NCBI GenBank assembly: GCA_963707575.1
Contig: OY970171.1
Coordinates: forward strand, 2,976,001 to 3,040,000
Direction of reading: 5' to 3'
DNA length: 64,000 bases
From: Gaiellasilicea sp963707575
Lineage (GTDB): Bacteria; Actinomycetota; Thermoleophilia; Gaiellales; Gaiellaceae
A program made the position numbers and the translations under genes. The notes under the pieces were generated by a model. It searched no databases. It had not been told where the DNA came from and worked only from the letters and a program-made list of their open reading frames with translations. Positions 16,566-25,605 of this stretch are shown piece by piece; the stretch's first letter is position 1, and each line of letters opens with the position of its first letter.

Positions 16566-17828
16566 GTGTCCATCCTCGTCGAAATCGCCGGTCGAGCCGA
16601 CGTCTCCGTCGAGGGCGTTGTCCGGGTTCTGACCAGGGAACCGGTCAGCTCGGCGGTCAAGGAGCGCGTACTCGCGGTCCTCGACCAGCTGGATGCCGAG
16701 CAGACGCGCGTGCTCGAGCGCTTCGCGCTCGCCGCCGTCCACGACGTGGTCCCGCTCGACCCGGAGGACGAGCTGTCCGATGCCGACGAGACGGATGCAC
16801 CGCCGTCCGTGCACGAGGGCCAGCTCGCACTCGGCGAGTCGCCGGTATCCGGACACCCGACGTTCGACTCGGCGGAAAACGGCGCGCCCGCGGCAGGCGG
16901 CCCTACCGAGCTGGAGCTTCCGGTCGGGCTCGGGACGCTGCTCGAGGAGCTCGTGGGCGCCGTCTGGGAGATCAGGCACGAGAGCCGCTCCAACCGCCAG
17001 GAACGGCTCGACGACCTCGCCGTCCTGGTCGACCTGATGACGACGAGCTGGCAGGGAGTGGACCGGCGGCTCGCTCGGCTCGAGCAGCTGCTGGCACGCC
17101 GCGAGGCGCGCTGGCAGACCCCGGTGCCCTTCCCGGCGCAGTTCGAGCGGACCGCTCCGCAACCGCTCATCGATGCCGGCCCGCCGCCGGCCGTACCGCC
17201 CGACGACGCCGACGACGCACGGACCTGGTGGAAGCGGAGCTGGCCCCCGTTCGCGGGCACCCTGCTCCTGGTCGTGTGCATCGTCGGCGCGATGCTCGCG
17301 TTCGACCTGCTGCCCTCGCGCGCAGAGGGCCCGACTCTCCGCGAGCCCGAGAACGGCTCGGAGACGACCGGCGCCGGCACGGCGACGACAGGGACCGGCT
17401 CGAGCTCGACAGTGGGGCCGTCGACCGGTTCGGGGACGGGGACGCAGACGACGGCGCCGTCGACGACGGGCTCGGCGCCACAGCAGGCTCCCCCCGCGCA
17501 GCAGCCACAAAGGACGACGACCGGTGCCGCGCGCCAGGCGCCGCCGCCCGCCGCGACAGGGACGACCCCGACGACCACCGGCGGCTCCGCGATCCAGCCC
17601 GCCCAGGTATTCGTCTGGCCTCCGGTCGAGGGTGCGACCGCCTACTCGGTTCGGTTCTTCCGGCAGGGAGAGCCCTTCTACACCGCACGCGTCGCGGGGC
17701 CGCGGCTCGCGATCCCGAGGCGCATCGTCTTCACGCCCGGGGCCTACCGCTGGGTCGTGCGTCCTCAGACCGCGGGCGGTCTCGGCAACCCGATCATCGA
17801 CTCCACGTTCTCCGTCGCACGGCCCTGA
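16566..17828 (+). CDS. Membrane-anchored protein with LacI-like HTH and extracellular domain
   Basis: This 420-aa protein has three parts. Residues 2-45 (LVEIAGRADVSVEGVVRVL...VSSAVKERVLAVLDQL) match a LacI-type helix-turn-helix plus hinge-like helix. A predicted coiled region (120-185) leads to KRSWPPFAGTLLLVVCIVGAML (224-245), one transmembrane helix with positive residues on the N-terminal side, so the HTH faces the cytoplasm. Outside there is a Thr/Ser/Gly/Pro-rich linker (255-340) and a C-terminal beta domain (about 345-420). No sugar-binding domain is present. I infer a one-component membrane regulator. Its place directly after rseP raises the possibility of release by intramembrane proteolysis. 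Confidence 0.7.
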   Translation: MSILVEIAGRADVSVEGVVRVLTREPVSSAVKERVLAVLDQLDAEQTRVLERFALAAVHDVVPLDPEDELSDADETDAPPSVHEGQLALGESPVSGHPTFDSAENGAPAAGGPTELELPVGLGTLLEELVGAVWEIRHESRSNRQERLDDLAVLVDLMTTSWQGVDRRLARLEQLLARREARWQTPVPFPAQFERTAPQPLIDAGPPPAVPPDDADDARTWWKRSWPPFAGTLLLVVCIVGAMLAFDLLPSRAEGPTLREPENGSETTGAGTATTGTGSSSTVGPSTGSGTGTQTTAPSTTGSAPQQAPPAQQPQRTTTGAARQAPPPAATGTTPTTTGGSAIQPAQVFVWPPVEGATAYSVRFFRQGEPFYTARVAGPRLAIPRRIVFTPGAYRWVVRPQTAGGLGNPIIDSTFSVARP

Positions 17829-17830
17829 CC

Positions 17831-17836
17831 TACACT
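17831..17836 (+). promoter_or_regulatory. -10-like TACACT before ispG
   Basis: TACACT ends 8 nt before the GTG at 17845 and starts just after the upstream stop codon. It is the same hexamer as that before dxr. No ribosome-binding sequence is seen. Confidence 0.48.
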
Positions 17837-17844
17837 TTCCGGCG

Positions 17845-18978
17845 GTGGCCTCGGACGTACAGATCAAGGTCGGCGGCGTCGCGATCGGGGGTGGCGCGCC
17901 CGTCGTCGTCCAGTCGATGACGCTGACGCCCACCCGCGACGTCGAGGCGACGACTGCTCAGATCGCCGCACTCGCCTCGGCGGGCTGCGAGGTCGTGCGC
18001 TGCGCCGTTCCCAAGAGCGAGGACGCCGCGGCGCTGGCGCGCATCGTCCGCCTCTCGCCGATCCCGGTGATCGCCGACATCCACTTCAATGCGAGCCTCG
18101 CCCTGAAGGCGATCGAGGCGGGAGTCGCGGCCGTGCGGATCAACCCGGGCAACATCGGCGGTCACGACAAGGTCGAGCTGGTCGTCCGAGCCGCACAGCG
18201 GGCGCAGATTCCGATGCGGATCGGGGCCAACTCCGGGTCGCTGCCGAAGCACCTGCACGAGCTGGCCCAGGCCGACCAGGCGGAGGCGCTCGTCGCCGCT
18301 GCGCTCGAGGAGGTGGAGCTGCTCGAGCGGCTCGACTACCGCGACTTCAAGATCTCCGTCAAGTCGACCCATGTCCCGACGATGATCCGCGCGTACCGCA
18401 TGCTCGCCGCGAAGGTGCCCTATCCGCTCCACCTCGGCGTCACCGAGGCGGGCACGCCCTTCGCAGGCTCGATCAAGAGCGCGGTCGGGATGGGTGCGCT
18501 GCTCTCGGACGGGATCGGCGACACGATCCGGGTCAGCCTCACGGCCGACCCCGTGAGGGAGGTGGAGGCCGCGTTCGAGATCCTCAAGGCGCTCGGCCTG
18601 CGCGAGCGAGGCCCCGTGATGATCTCGTGCCCGTCCTGCGGACGCGACAACGTCGGAGTCGAGAAGCTCGCGGTGCGGGTCGAGGAGCGGCTGAAGGCCT
18701 ATCCGCAGGCCTTCGAGGTGGCCGTGATGGGCTGCGCCGTGAACGGGCCGGGGGAGGCGGGCGACGCCGACTTCGGGATCGCCGGCGGCCGCGACGTCGG
18801 CTTCATCTACGCGCACGGCCGCGTGCTGAAGAAGGTCTCGTCGGACATCCTGATCGACGAGCTCTTCTTCGAGATCGACCGCTGGATCGAGGCGGGGATG
18901 CCGCGTCCCAAGCGGCTGAAGATGGCCAAGCCGGCCGCGCTCGCGATGGCCGAAGCCTCGCTGATACCCCTCGACTGA
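17845..18978 (+). CDS. ispG: 4-hydroxy-3-methylbut-2-enyl diphosphate synthase
   Basis: The GTG at 17845 gives 377 aa, a normal length for bacterial IspG without the plant insert. Motifs include VVVQSMTLTPTRDVEAT, IADIHFNASLALKA, RINPGNIGG, SVKSTHVPTMI and HLGVTEAGTPF. The 4Fe-4S cysteines are in ISCPSCGRDN and VMGCAVNGPGEA. IspG converts MEcPP to HMBPP in the MEP pathway. It is the second MEP gene in this block after dxr. A two-hairpin repeat follows 8 nt after the stop codon. Confidence 0.95.
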   Translation: MASDVQIKVGGVAIGGGAPVVVQSMTLTPTRDVEATTAQIAALASAGCEVVRCAVPKSEDAAALARIVRLSPIPVIADIHFNASLALKAIEAGVAAVRINPGNIGGHDKVELVVRAAQRAQIPMRIGANSGSLPKHLHELAQADQAEALVAAALEEVELLERLDYRDFKISVKSTHVPTMIRAYRMLAAKVPYPLHLGVTEAGTPFAGSIKSAVGMGALLSDGIGDTIRVSLTADPVREVEAAFEILKALGLRERGPVMISCPSCGRDNVGVEKLAVRVEERLKAYPQAFEVAVMGCAVNGPGEAGDADFGIAGGRDVGFIYAHGRVLKKVSSDILIDELFFEIDRWIEAGMPRPKRLKMAKPAALAMAEASLIPLD

Positions 18979-18986
18979 TCTCGCCA

Positions 18987-19056
18987 GCGCAAGATCGAAA
19001 TCTGCGGAAGCAGATTCCGATCGCGCGAAGACCCTGAAGGGCCGCCTCCGGCGGCC
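18987..19056 (+). repeat. Two-hairpin intergenic repeat, copy B
   Basis: GCGC, an imperfect 13-bp stem GATCGAAATCTGC / GCAGATTCCGATC around GGAA, GCGC, the linker GAAGACCCTGAAGG and hairpin 2, GCCGCC-TCC-GGCGGC. It lies in the sense orientation just after ispG and before the proS promoter. Confidence 0.8.
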
Positions 19057-19066
19057 GACGTTTCAC

Positions 19067-19072
19067 TAATCT
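19067..19072 (+). promoter_or_regulatory. -10 box TAATCT before proS
   Basis: TAATCT ends 7 nt before the ATG at 19080. The box follows immediately after repeat copy B, so ispG and proS are likely separate transcripts. No ribosome-binding sequence is present, which suggests a leaderless mRNA. Confidence 0.5.
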
Positions 19073-19079
19073 CTTGCGA

Positions 19080-20765
19080 ATGATTGCGCGTGCCTCCAAG
19101 CTGCACCTGCCGACCCTGCGCGACGCGCCGGCGGACGCGGAGGCCGTCTCGCACAAGCTGCTCGTCCGCGGCGGCTTCATCCGTCCGGTGAGCCTCGCGG
19201 GCCTCTGGACGCTGCTGCCGCTTGGCTGGCGCGTGCACCGGAAGGTGGAGCAGATCGTCCGGGAGGAGATGGACGCGATCGGCGCGCAGGAGATGCTCGC
19301 GCCCGTGCTGACGCCGGCAGAGCTCTGGATCACGTCCGGCCGCTACGGGATTCCCGAGCTCTTCAGGCTCAAGGACCGGAACGGCCGGGACTTCGTTCTC
19401 CCACTCACCCACGAGGAGACGTTCGCGTTCCACGCGGTCGAGCTGCAGAGCTACCGGCAGCTGCCGCAGTCCTGGTACCACTTCCAGACGAAGAACCGCG
19501 ACGAGCCGCGCCCCCGTGGCGGCCTCCTGCGCGTCCGCGAGTTCATCATGAAGGACGCGTACTCGTTCGACCGCGACGCGGCTGGACTGGACATCAGCTT
19601 CCAGTCGCACAAGGGCGCCTACGAGCGGATCTGGGAGCGCTGCGGGATCGAGGCCCATGGAGTCCAGGCCGAGAGCGGGATGATGGGCGGCAGCGAGTCG
19701 CTCGACTACCTCGCGCCCTCCGGCTCCGGTGAGAACACGCTCGTCACGTGCGAGAACGGCGACTACGCGGCCGACCTTGAGATCGCCCTCGGGGTGCCTC
19801 GTGCGCCGGACTTCCCGCCGCCCCTCGACGCGCCGGAGGAGGTGGAGACGCCGGATACGCGAACGTGCGAGGCGCTTGCGGAGCTGCTCTCGATCGACCT
19901 CGCCGCGACCACGAAGGCGATGCCGGTGGTGAAGGACGACGGCACGCTCGTGCTCGCGCTGCTGCGCGGCGACGACCGGCTCGAGGAGGCGAAGCTCCAG
20001 AGCGCGCTCGGGGCGGACTTCCGGCCCGCGACAGACGACGAGATCCTCGCAGGCTTCGGGGCCGAGGGTGGGTCACTCGGCCCGGTCGGCTTTTCCGGGC
20101 CCGTCCTCGCGGACGAGACGCTCCGGGACGGCCAGTTCGTCGCCGGCGCGAACCGCACGGGCTGGCACGTGCGCGGGGTCGAGGCCGGTCGCGACTTCCA
20201 GCCGGAGTTCGCCGACATCCGCCAGCCGAAGGAGGGCGACGCGTGCCCCGTGTGCGGCGGCCGGCTCGGCTTCCAGACTGCGATCGAGGTCGGCCACATC
20301 TTCAAGCTGGGAACCAAGTACTCGGAGGCGTTCGGCGCCAAGTACCTCGACGAAGACGGGGTCGAGAAGCTGATCGTGATGGGCTCCTACGGCATCGGGC
20401 CGGGCCGTGTGCTCGCGGCCGCGGTCGAGCAGCACCACGACGAGGACGGCATCGTGTGGCCGGCCGCGATCGCGCCGTACGACGTCCACATCGTCGCGCT
20501 CGCCTGGGACAACCCCGAGATCGCCGCCATCGCGGAGGAGGCGGCGGCCAGCCTCTCCGCGGAAGGGCTCGACGTCCTGCTCGACGACCGCGAACTGCGC
20601 CCGGGCGAGAAGTTCGCCGACGCCGACCTGATCGGCTGTCCCGTGCGCGTCACCGTGGGCAAGAAAACGCTCGACGACGGTGCCGTGGACGTCCGCTGGA
20701 GGGGGACGGGGGACGAGGAGCGCGTTGCGCGTTTAGAGCTTGCAAAACGGGTAGTCGGAGCCTGA
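19080..20765 (+). CDS. proS: Prolyl-tRNA synthetase (bacterial type)
   Basis: This 561-aa protein has the bacterial ProRS architecture. Class II motifs are GLWTLLPLGWRVHRKVEQIVREEMDAIGAQEM (motif 1 region), LPLTHEE and FQTKNRDEPRPRGGLLRVREFIMKDAYSF (motif 2), and SYGIGPGRVLAAAVEQ (motif 3). An INS editing domain lies at about 225-380, and a C-terminal anticodon-binding domain at 455-561. A small CPVCGG element sits before motif 3. It charges tRNA-Pro, including the GGG isoacceptor encoded at 27165. A TTG six bases upstream is in frame but ATG 19080 fits the promoter spacing. Confidence 0.95.
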   Translation: MIARASKLHLPTLRDAPADAEAVSHKLLVRGGFIRPVSLAGLWTLLPLGWRVHRKVEQIVREEMDAIGAQEMLAPVLTPAELWITSGRYGIPELFRLKDRNGRDFVLPLTHEETFAFHAVELQSYRQLPQSWYHFQTKNRDEPRPRGGLLRVREFIMKDAYSFDRDAAGLDISFQSHKGAYERIWERCGIEAHGVQAESGMMGGSESLDYLAPSGSGENTLVTCENGDYAADLEIALGVPRAPDFPPPLDAPEEVETPDTRTCEALAELLSIDLAATTKAMPVVKDDGTLVLALLRGDDRLEEAKLQSALGADFRPATDDEILAGFGAEGGSLGPVGFSGPVLADETLRDGQFVAGANRTGWHVRGVEAGRDFQPEFADIRQPKEGDACPVCGGRLGFQTAIEVGHIFKLGTKYSEAFGAKYLDEDGVEKLIVMGSYGIGPGRVLAAAVEQHHDEDGIVWPAAIAPYDVHIVALAWDNPEIAAIAEEAAASLSAEGLDVLLDDRELRPGEKFADADLIGCPVRVTVGKKTLDDGAVDVRWRGTGDEERVARLELAKRVVGA

Positions 20766-21064
20766 TGTCCCGTCGAAAGAAGTACAGCGACGATCCGTTC
20801 GGCTCGACCATCGAGCGGCTGATGACCGAGACCGGGCTCACCTATCGCGGCCTCGCTGCGAAGACGAACCTCTCGGCCGGGTACCTGAACCACCTGGTGC
20901 ACGGCAACCGCCCGGTTCCGTCCAAGGCCGTCGTGGAGCGGCTCGCGCACGCCCTCGGGATCGAGGCGGAGCACTTCCGCGAGTACCGCCTGCGCGTGAT
21001 CACCGACCGGCTCGAGACGCGGCCTGACCTGATCGACCGCCTGTACAAGCGCCTCAGCGCCTAG
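20765..21064 (+). CDS. Small XRE-type helix-turn-helix protein
   Basis: This 99-aa protein overlaps the proS stop by one base (TGATG). The whole centre is a Cro/C1-type HTH: GSTIERLMTETGLTYRGLAAKTNLSAGYLNHLVHGNRPVPSKAVVERLAHALGIEAEHF. The tail, EYRLRVITDRLETRPDLIDRLYKRL, is helical. There is no sensor domain. Translational coupling with proS suggests constitutive coexpression. The target is unknown. Confidence 0.82.
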   Translation: MSRRKKYSDDPFGSTIERLMTETGLTYRGLAAKTNLSAGYLNHLVHGNRPVPSKAVVERLAHALGIEAEHFREYRLRVITDRLETRPDLIDRLYKRLSA

Positions 21065-21145
21065 GCACCGCTCCCGCGCAGCATTTGTCGGCGAGCGCCA
21101 TGCGCTCGTAGGGTGTTGACTCCGCCGAAACCGGAAGGAGCCAAC

Positions 21146-21379
21146 GTGAACGGCACGCCTCGTGCGAAGAGCGGCCCGGGTGGGTTCAGCTACAAGTCGA
21201 TCGGCGGGGTCGCCCTCGCTCTACTGGTGCTGCTCTTCATCGCGCTGAACAGAGACGAGACCGAGGTCTCGTTCGTCCTCTTCGACGCTCAGACGTCCCT
21301 GTGGCTCGCGCTCAGCGTCGCCGCGGCGGGTGGGTTCGTCGCGGGGCTGCTGATCGGCCGGCAGCGCTACCGCAGGTAG
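21146..21379 (+). CDS. LapA-domain (DUF1049) small membrane protein
   Basis: The GTG at 21146 follows GGAAGGAG at good spacing, so I choose it over an earlier TTG; the product is 77 aa. It has two membrane helices (GGVALALLVLLFIALN and LWLALSVAAAGGFVAGLLIG) separated by the family segment NRDETEVSFVLFDAQTSL, and ends in basic residues. LapA-like proteins are envelope proteins linked to lipopolysaccharide assembly in Gram-negatives; in actinobacteria the role is unknown. Confidence 0.75.
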   Translation: MNGTPRAKSGPGGFSYKSIGGVALALLVLLFIALNRDETEVSFVLFDAQTSLWLALSVAAAGGFVAGLLIGRQRYRR

Positions 21380-21417
21380 ACGTCCGCCAGCCACAGCCCG
21401 TTAGACTCCGGCCCGGC

Positions 21418-21789
21418 ATGGACTGGAAGCTCGAGCTGGTTGGGATCCCCGTCTCGGACGTCGACCGCGCCAAGGCCTTCTACACGGAGCAGGTCGGCTT
21501 CGTCGCAGACCACGATCACACGGTCAGCGACGAGATCCGTTTCGTGCAGCTGACGCCGCCCGGCTCGGCGTGCTCGATCGCCTTCGGCACCGGGATCGTG
21601 GACACGCCGCCGGGCTCGGTGCAGGGGCTGCAGCTCGTCGTCGCGGACATCGAGGCGGCGCGCGTCGAGCTCGCCGGGCGCGGGGTGGAGGTCGGCGAGG
21701 TCCAGACGTTCCCCTGGGGCGCGTTCGTCTTCTTCAGCGACCCGGACGGAAACGGCTGGGCCGTGCAGCAGCTACCGCCCCGCGACTAG
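21418..21789 (+). CDS. VOC/glyoxalase-like domain protein
   Basis: This 123-aa protein begins MDWKLELVGIPVSDVDRAKAFYTEQVGF, the first betaalphabetabetabeta unit, and ends with VFFSDPDGNGWAVQQLP, the second. A TAGACT box lies 10 nt upstream. The residues that would bind metal in glyoxalase I are not clearly all present (a Glu is missing from the last strand, where Gln is found), so the reaction cannot be assigned. Members of this group include antibiotic-resistance and dioxygenase-like proteins. Confidence 0.78.
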   Translation: MDWKLELVGIPVSDVDRAKAFYTEQVGFVADHDHTVSDEIRFVQLTPPGSACSIAFGTGIVDTPPGSVQGLQLVVADIEAARVELAGRGVEVGEVQTFPWGAFVFFSDPDGNGWAVQQLPPRD

Positions 21790-21912
21790 CCGGCCCAGCA
21801 GCAGCCGTCGACACTCGGCGACAAACGCCTCCCGGATCTGTCATCGTTCGCGCCGGTCTGCGGTATGCCCGAATGGCTCGGCCGCCTTCGGGACCGACAG
21901 GGGGGTACGGAA

Positions 21913-24900
21913 ATGCGCTACAAGCCGCCAGGACCGATTCTGGTTCTTGCCGCTGCGCTCGTCACACTGCTGATCGTGCCGGGCTCGATGTCAGGGGCAA
22001 GCTCAGGCGATCCGTTCGAGGTTGCCATGAGCTACCTCGAGAAGAACGCGGCGGACCTCGGCGTGGGAAGCGCCGACGTGTCCGGCGTCTTCGTGACCAG
22101 CAACTACCGAAGCGCCCACAGCGGCGTCACGCACGTCAACGTGAACCAGCGGTTCGAACAGCTGGAGGTGTTCGGAGGACACGCGACCGTCAGCGTGGCC
22201 GCCGACGGCAGCGTGATCTTCGCGGGCGGCAGCCTCGTGCGGCTGGGCAACGCGTCCGGCACCGCCGGTGTGGAGGCCACGCAGGCGGTCGAGGCCGCGG
22301 CCGACGGGCTCGGCCTGGGCGAGCCGACCAATCTGCGTGTGCTCAGCGAGAGCCGTAGCCCGGCGCGCGAGACCGTCGTCTCCGACGGCGGGATCTCGGC
22401 TGCACCGATCCCGCTCCGCCTGGGCTGGCAGCCGACCGGCAGCGGGCTGCGGCTGGCCTGGCAGCTCGTCATCGACGCGACTTCCGGAGACAACCTCTGG
22501 AATGCGGCGGTCGATGCCCAGACCGGCGCGCTCCTGGACGCGGACGACTGGACGTCCAAGGACGGCCTCGCCGATCTGAGTTCCACGCTGGCCCGTCCGA
22601 GCGCGCCGGCGCCGAGAAGCCCGCTTGGCGCGTTCACCTCGTCGCTCGTCACTCCCAACCCGGTCATCGACGGCTCGAGCTACCGCGTGCTCGAGTTCCC
22701 GACCGAGAGCCCGAACGACGGCCCCCGTTCCCTCGTCACGAACCCGGCGGACGCCACCGCGTCGCCCTTCGGGTGGCACGACACGAATGGGGCGGCGGGA
22801 CCGGAGTTCACGACGACGCAGGGCAACAACGCCCACGCCTACCTCGATCAGGACACGAGCAACACGCCGGACTTCGGCGGGAGCCCGGACGGAGGCGCAG
22901 GCCTCGACTTCGACTTCCCGATCGACTTCACGCAGCACGCGCAGAACTACCGCGAGGCCGTCGTGACGAATCTGTTCTACAGCAACAACACGTTCCACGA
23001 CATCATGCACGGCTTCGGCTTCGACGAGCCGTCGGGAAATTTCCAGGCGAACAACTACGGCCGCGGCGGCGGCGGGGGCGACTACGTCCGTGCCGAAGCC
23101 GCCGACGGCAACGGGATAAACAACGCCAACTTCTCGACGCCCGCCGCTGACAGCGGCACGCCCCGGATGCAGATGTTCCTCTGGCCGGGAAACCAGTTCG
23201 GCGCCCAGAACCAGGTGGTCGTCAACGGAGTCGGCTCGTTCGACTCCTCGTGGGCCCGCTTCTCGCCCGCACCGACCGTCGCCGGAGACTCCGGTCAGCT
23301 GATCGACGCCGGGACGGGCTGCGCGCCGGCCGACTACGCGGGCGCTCCGGCCGGAGCGTGGATCGCGATCGTCACCGGGAGCAACCTGGGTTGCCAGAAC
23401 GTCGACAAGGCCCGGCAGGCGAGCACGGCCGGGGCGGAGGCGCTGATCGTCGCGCTCAACACCGCCGGCGCCGCGCCGATCCTGACCGGCTCGCTGGCGG
23501 CGGCTCCGCCGACGATCCCGGTCGCCAGCATCACGCAGGCGGACGGGAACACGATCCGGGCCGCAATCGCCGGCGGGACGACGACCGGGACGGTGCGCAA
23601 GCACCCGAGCCATCCCGGCATTCGCGACGGCGATCTCGAGAACGGGATCATCATCCACGAGTACGGGCACGGCATCTCGAACCGCCTCACCGGCGGGCCT
23701 GGGATCAACTGCCTGAGCGGCAACGAACAGGCCGGAGAGGGCTGGAGCGACTACTACGCGATCTCCATGCTGCTCGACCCGGCTCTGGACGATCCGAACG
23801 AGCCGCGCGGGATGGGGCCGTACGCGCTCTTCCAGGACGACCGCCACGGTGCGGGCATCCGGCCGCGGCCGTACGCCCGTGACATGGCGATCCAGCCGTT
23901 CACGTACGACAGCATCAAGACGGGTGGCTGGCTCAACGGGACGTCATTGGCGCTCCCGCACGGGCTCGGCCACGGCTGGGCAGCCGTGCTCTGGGACCTC
24001 GATTGGGACCTGATCGACAAGCACGGCTTCAACCCGGACCTGTACGGAGCCTGGGACTCGGGCGGCAACAACCGCGCGATCCAGTACGTCACCGACGGCC
24101 TCAAGCTCCAGGGCTGCGGCCCGGGGCTCGTCGTCGCGCGCGCCGCGATCATCGCAGCCGCGGACGACCTGTCGGAGGGTGAGGACACCTGCACGGTCTG
24201 GGCCACGTTCGCGCGTCGCGGGCTCGGCTTCAGCGCCGTCCAGGGCACCACAAACCGCGACGACAACCAGGAGGCGTTCGACACGCACCCGGACTGCCAC
24301 GAGGGCTTCCTCGGCGGGATCGCCGACGAGCCGTCGCTGAACGTCGTCAACGGCGGTGCGAACCGAGACATGGAGTTCACGATCGGCGGGAACCAGGGGC
24401 TGGACATCCTGGCCAGCGACAATCCGTACTCGCGGATGGTGGACTGCACTACGCTCCGGACGATCGACCCGAGCTCGCCGTTCATCACGCCGCGGCCGAT
24501 CCCGGTCCCGGCGCAGTCACCAGGTAAGTCCGGGCTCACGTACGACGCAGCCAAGGACGTCTACACGTTCCCGTGGAAGACGCTCAAGGAGTGGAACGGC
24601 AGCTGCCGTGAGTTCGTGCTCACCCGCAAGGACGGCGTCCAGCACCGTGCGTACTTCCGCTTCGGCACCGACCCGTCGTTCCCGGTCTCCGGACACGTCC
24701 GCGGCACGGACGGTCAGGCGATCGCCGGCGCGACGGTGTCCTTCACCGGCACGCAGACGCCGATCACGACGACGACGGACGCGAACGGCTTCTACTCGTT
24801 CGCCAGCATCGTCAGGGGGCCGTACACCGCGACCGCCTCCGGCGGTGGCTGCGTCGGCTCGGAGACGAAGCCGGTCGTCGTGCAGGGCCCGACGACGGTC

Positions 24901-25503
24901 GACTTCACGCTGCCGCAGAGGTCCGACTCGTTCGGCTACACGTGTGAGGAGGAGACGGCCGGGTTCACGCAGGCGGCCAATGTCCTGCCGCTGACTGGCG
25001 ACGACGCCGCGCTGACGGTGCCGCTGCCGTTCCCGTTCACGTTCTACGGCCAGCAGTACAACACGGCCTTCGTGGCGACGAACGGGCACGTGAACTTCAA
25101 CGCGCTCAGCACGGCCATCACGAACACGGCCATCCCCACCACGGCCGCGCCGAACGCGGCGATCTACGCGTTCTGGGACGACCTGTTCGTGGACGCGTCT
25201 GCAAGCGTGCGGAGCGAGCTCGTCGGCGTCACTCCGAACCGGAGGTTCGTGATCGAGTGGCGGAACGTCCACATCTTCGGTGACACGACGCAACGCCTGG
25301 ACGTCAGCCTCGTGCTGCACGAGAGCGGGGAGGTCGTGACCCAGGCGCGGAACCTCGCCGACAACGGACGCGAGACGGGTAACTCCGCCACGCTGGGGAT
25401 CGAGAACCAGACAGGCACGGTCGGGTTGCAGCACTCGTTCAACGAGTCCGTGCTGCTGGTCGAGCCTGCGGTCACCTCGGTGCGGTACCGGCCGCCGAGC
25501 TGA
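21913..25503 (+). CDS. Secreted fungalysin-type (M36) metalloprotease, multidomain
   Basis: From the ATG at 21913 the protein is 1196 aa with a signal peptide (PGPILVLAAALVTLLIVPGSMSGA). An FTP-like propeptide (about 35-190) precedes the catalytic domain. The zinc site is HEYGHG (His582, Glu583, His586) and the third ligand is in GEGWSD (near 609). A PA domain (about 455-560) is inserted before the zinc motif. After the protease come a carboxypeptidase-regulatory-like beta domain (about 925-1000) and a C-terminal domain with FYGQQYNTAFVATNGHVNF and WDDLFVD. M36 enzymes are secreted broad-specificity proteases, released by propeptide cleavage. A terminator hairpin follows. Confidence 0.93.
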   Translation: MRYKPPGPILVLAAALVTLLIVPGSMSGASSGDPFEVAMSYLEKNAADLGVGSADVSGVFVTSNYRSAHSGVTHVNVNQRFEQLEVFGGHATVSVAADGSVIFAGGSLVRLGNASGTAGVEATQAVEAAADGLGLGEPTNLRVLSESRSPARETVVSDGGISAAPIPLRLGWQPTGSGLRLAWQLVIDATSGDNLWNAAVDAQTGALLDADDWTSKDGLADLSSTLARPSAPAPRSPLGAFTSSLVTPNPVIDGSSYRVLEFPTESPNDGPRSLVTNPADATASPFGWHDTNGAAGPEFTTTQGNNAHAYLDQDTSNTPDFGGSPDGGAGLDFDFPIDFTQHAQNYREAVVTNLFYSNNTFHDIMHGFGFDEPSGNFQANNYGRGGGGGDYVRAEAADGNGINNANFSTPAADSGTPRMQMFLWPGNQFGAQNQVVVNGVGSFDSSWARFSPAPTVAGDSGQLIDAGTGCAPADYAGAPAGAWIAIVTGSNLGCQNVDKARQASTAGAEALIVALNTAGAAPILTGSLAAAPPTIPVASITQADGNTIRAAIAGGTTTGTVRKHPSHPGIRDGDLENGIIIHEYGHGISNRLTGGPGINCLSGNEQAGEGWSDYYAISMLLDPALDDPNEPRGMGPYALFQDDRHGAGIRPRPYARDMAIQPFTYDSIKTGGWLNGTSLALPHGLGHGWAAVLWDLDWDLIDKHGFNPDLYGAWDSGGNNRAIQYVTDGLKLQGCGPGLVVARAAIIAAADDLSEGEDTCTVWATFARRGLGFSAVQGTTNRDDNQEAFDTHPDCHEGFLGGIADEPSLNVVNGGANRDMEFTIGGNQGLDILASDNPYSRMVDCTTLRTIDPSSPFITPRPIPVPAQSPGKSGLTYDAAKDVYTFPWKTLKEWNGSCREFVLTRKDGVQHRAYFRFGTDPSFPVSGHVRGTDGQAIAGATVSFTGTQTPITTTTDANGFYSFASIVRGPYTATASGGGCVGSETKPVVVQGPTTVDFTLPQRSDSFGYTCEEETAGFTQAANVLPLTGDDAALTVPLPFPFTFYGQQYNTAFVATNGHVNFNALSTAITNTAIPTTAAPNAAIYAFWDDLFVDASASVRSELVGVTPNRRFVIEWRNVHIFGDTTQRLDVSLVLHESGEVVTQARNLADNGRETGNSATLGIENQTGTVGLQHSFNESVLLVEPAVTSVRYRPPS

Positions 25504-25535
25504 CGCCGCGCTCGTAGGACGTAGGGAGTCACGAC

Positions 25536-25570
25536 GAGGGGCCTCGCGCACGCGGGGCCCCTCTCGTTTG
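25536..25570 (+). terminator. Rho-independent-type terminator after the M36 protease
   Basis: GAGGGGCC at 25536-25543 pairs with GGCCCCTC at 25556-25563, with a 12-nt loop that can pair further. A short TCGTTT follows. It separates the protease from the downstream membrane gene. Confidence 0.65.
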
Positions 25571-25605
25571 GCCGACGAAGGGGTTCCTTGTATCGTCCTG
25601 CTCTC

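Noticed and set aside
16059..17933. 624-codon minus-strand frame opposite the membrane HTH gene
   Set aside because: It is Arg/Gly-rich without domains and overlaps rseP and a well-supported plus-strand gene.
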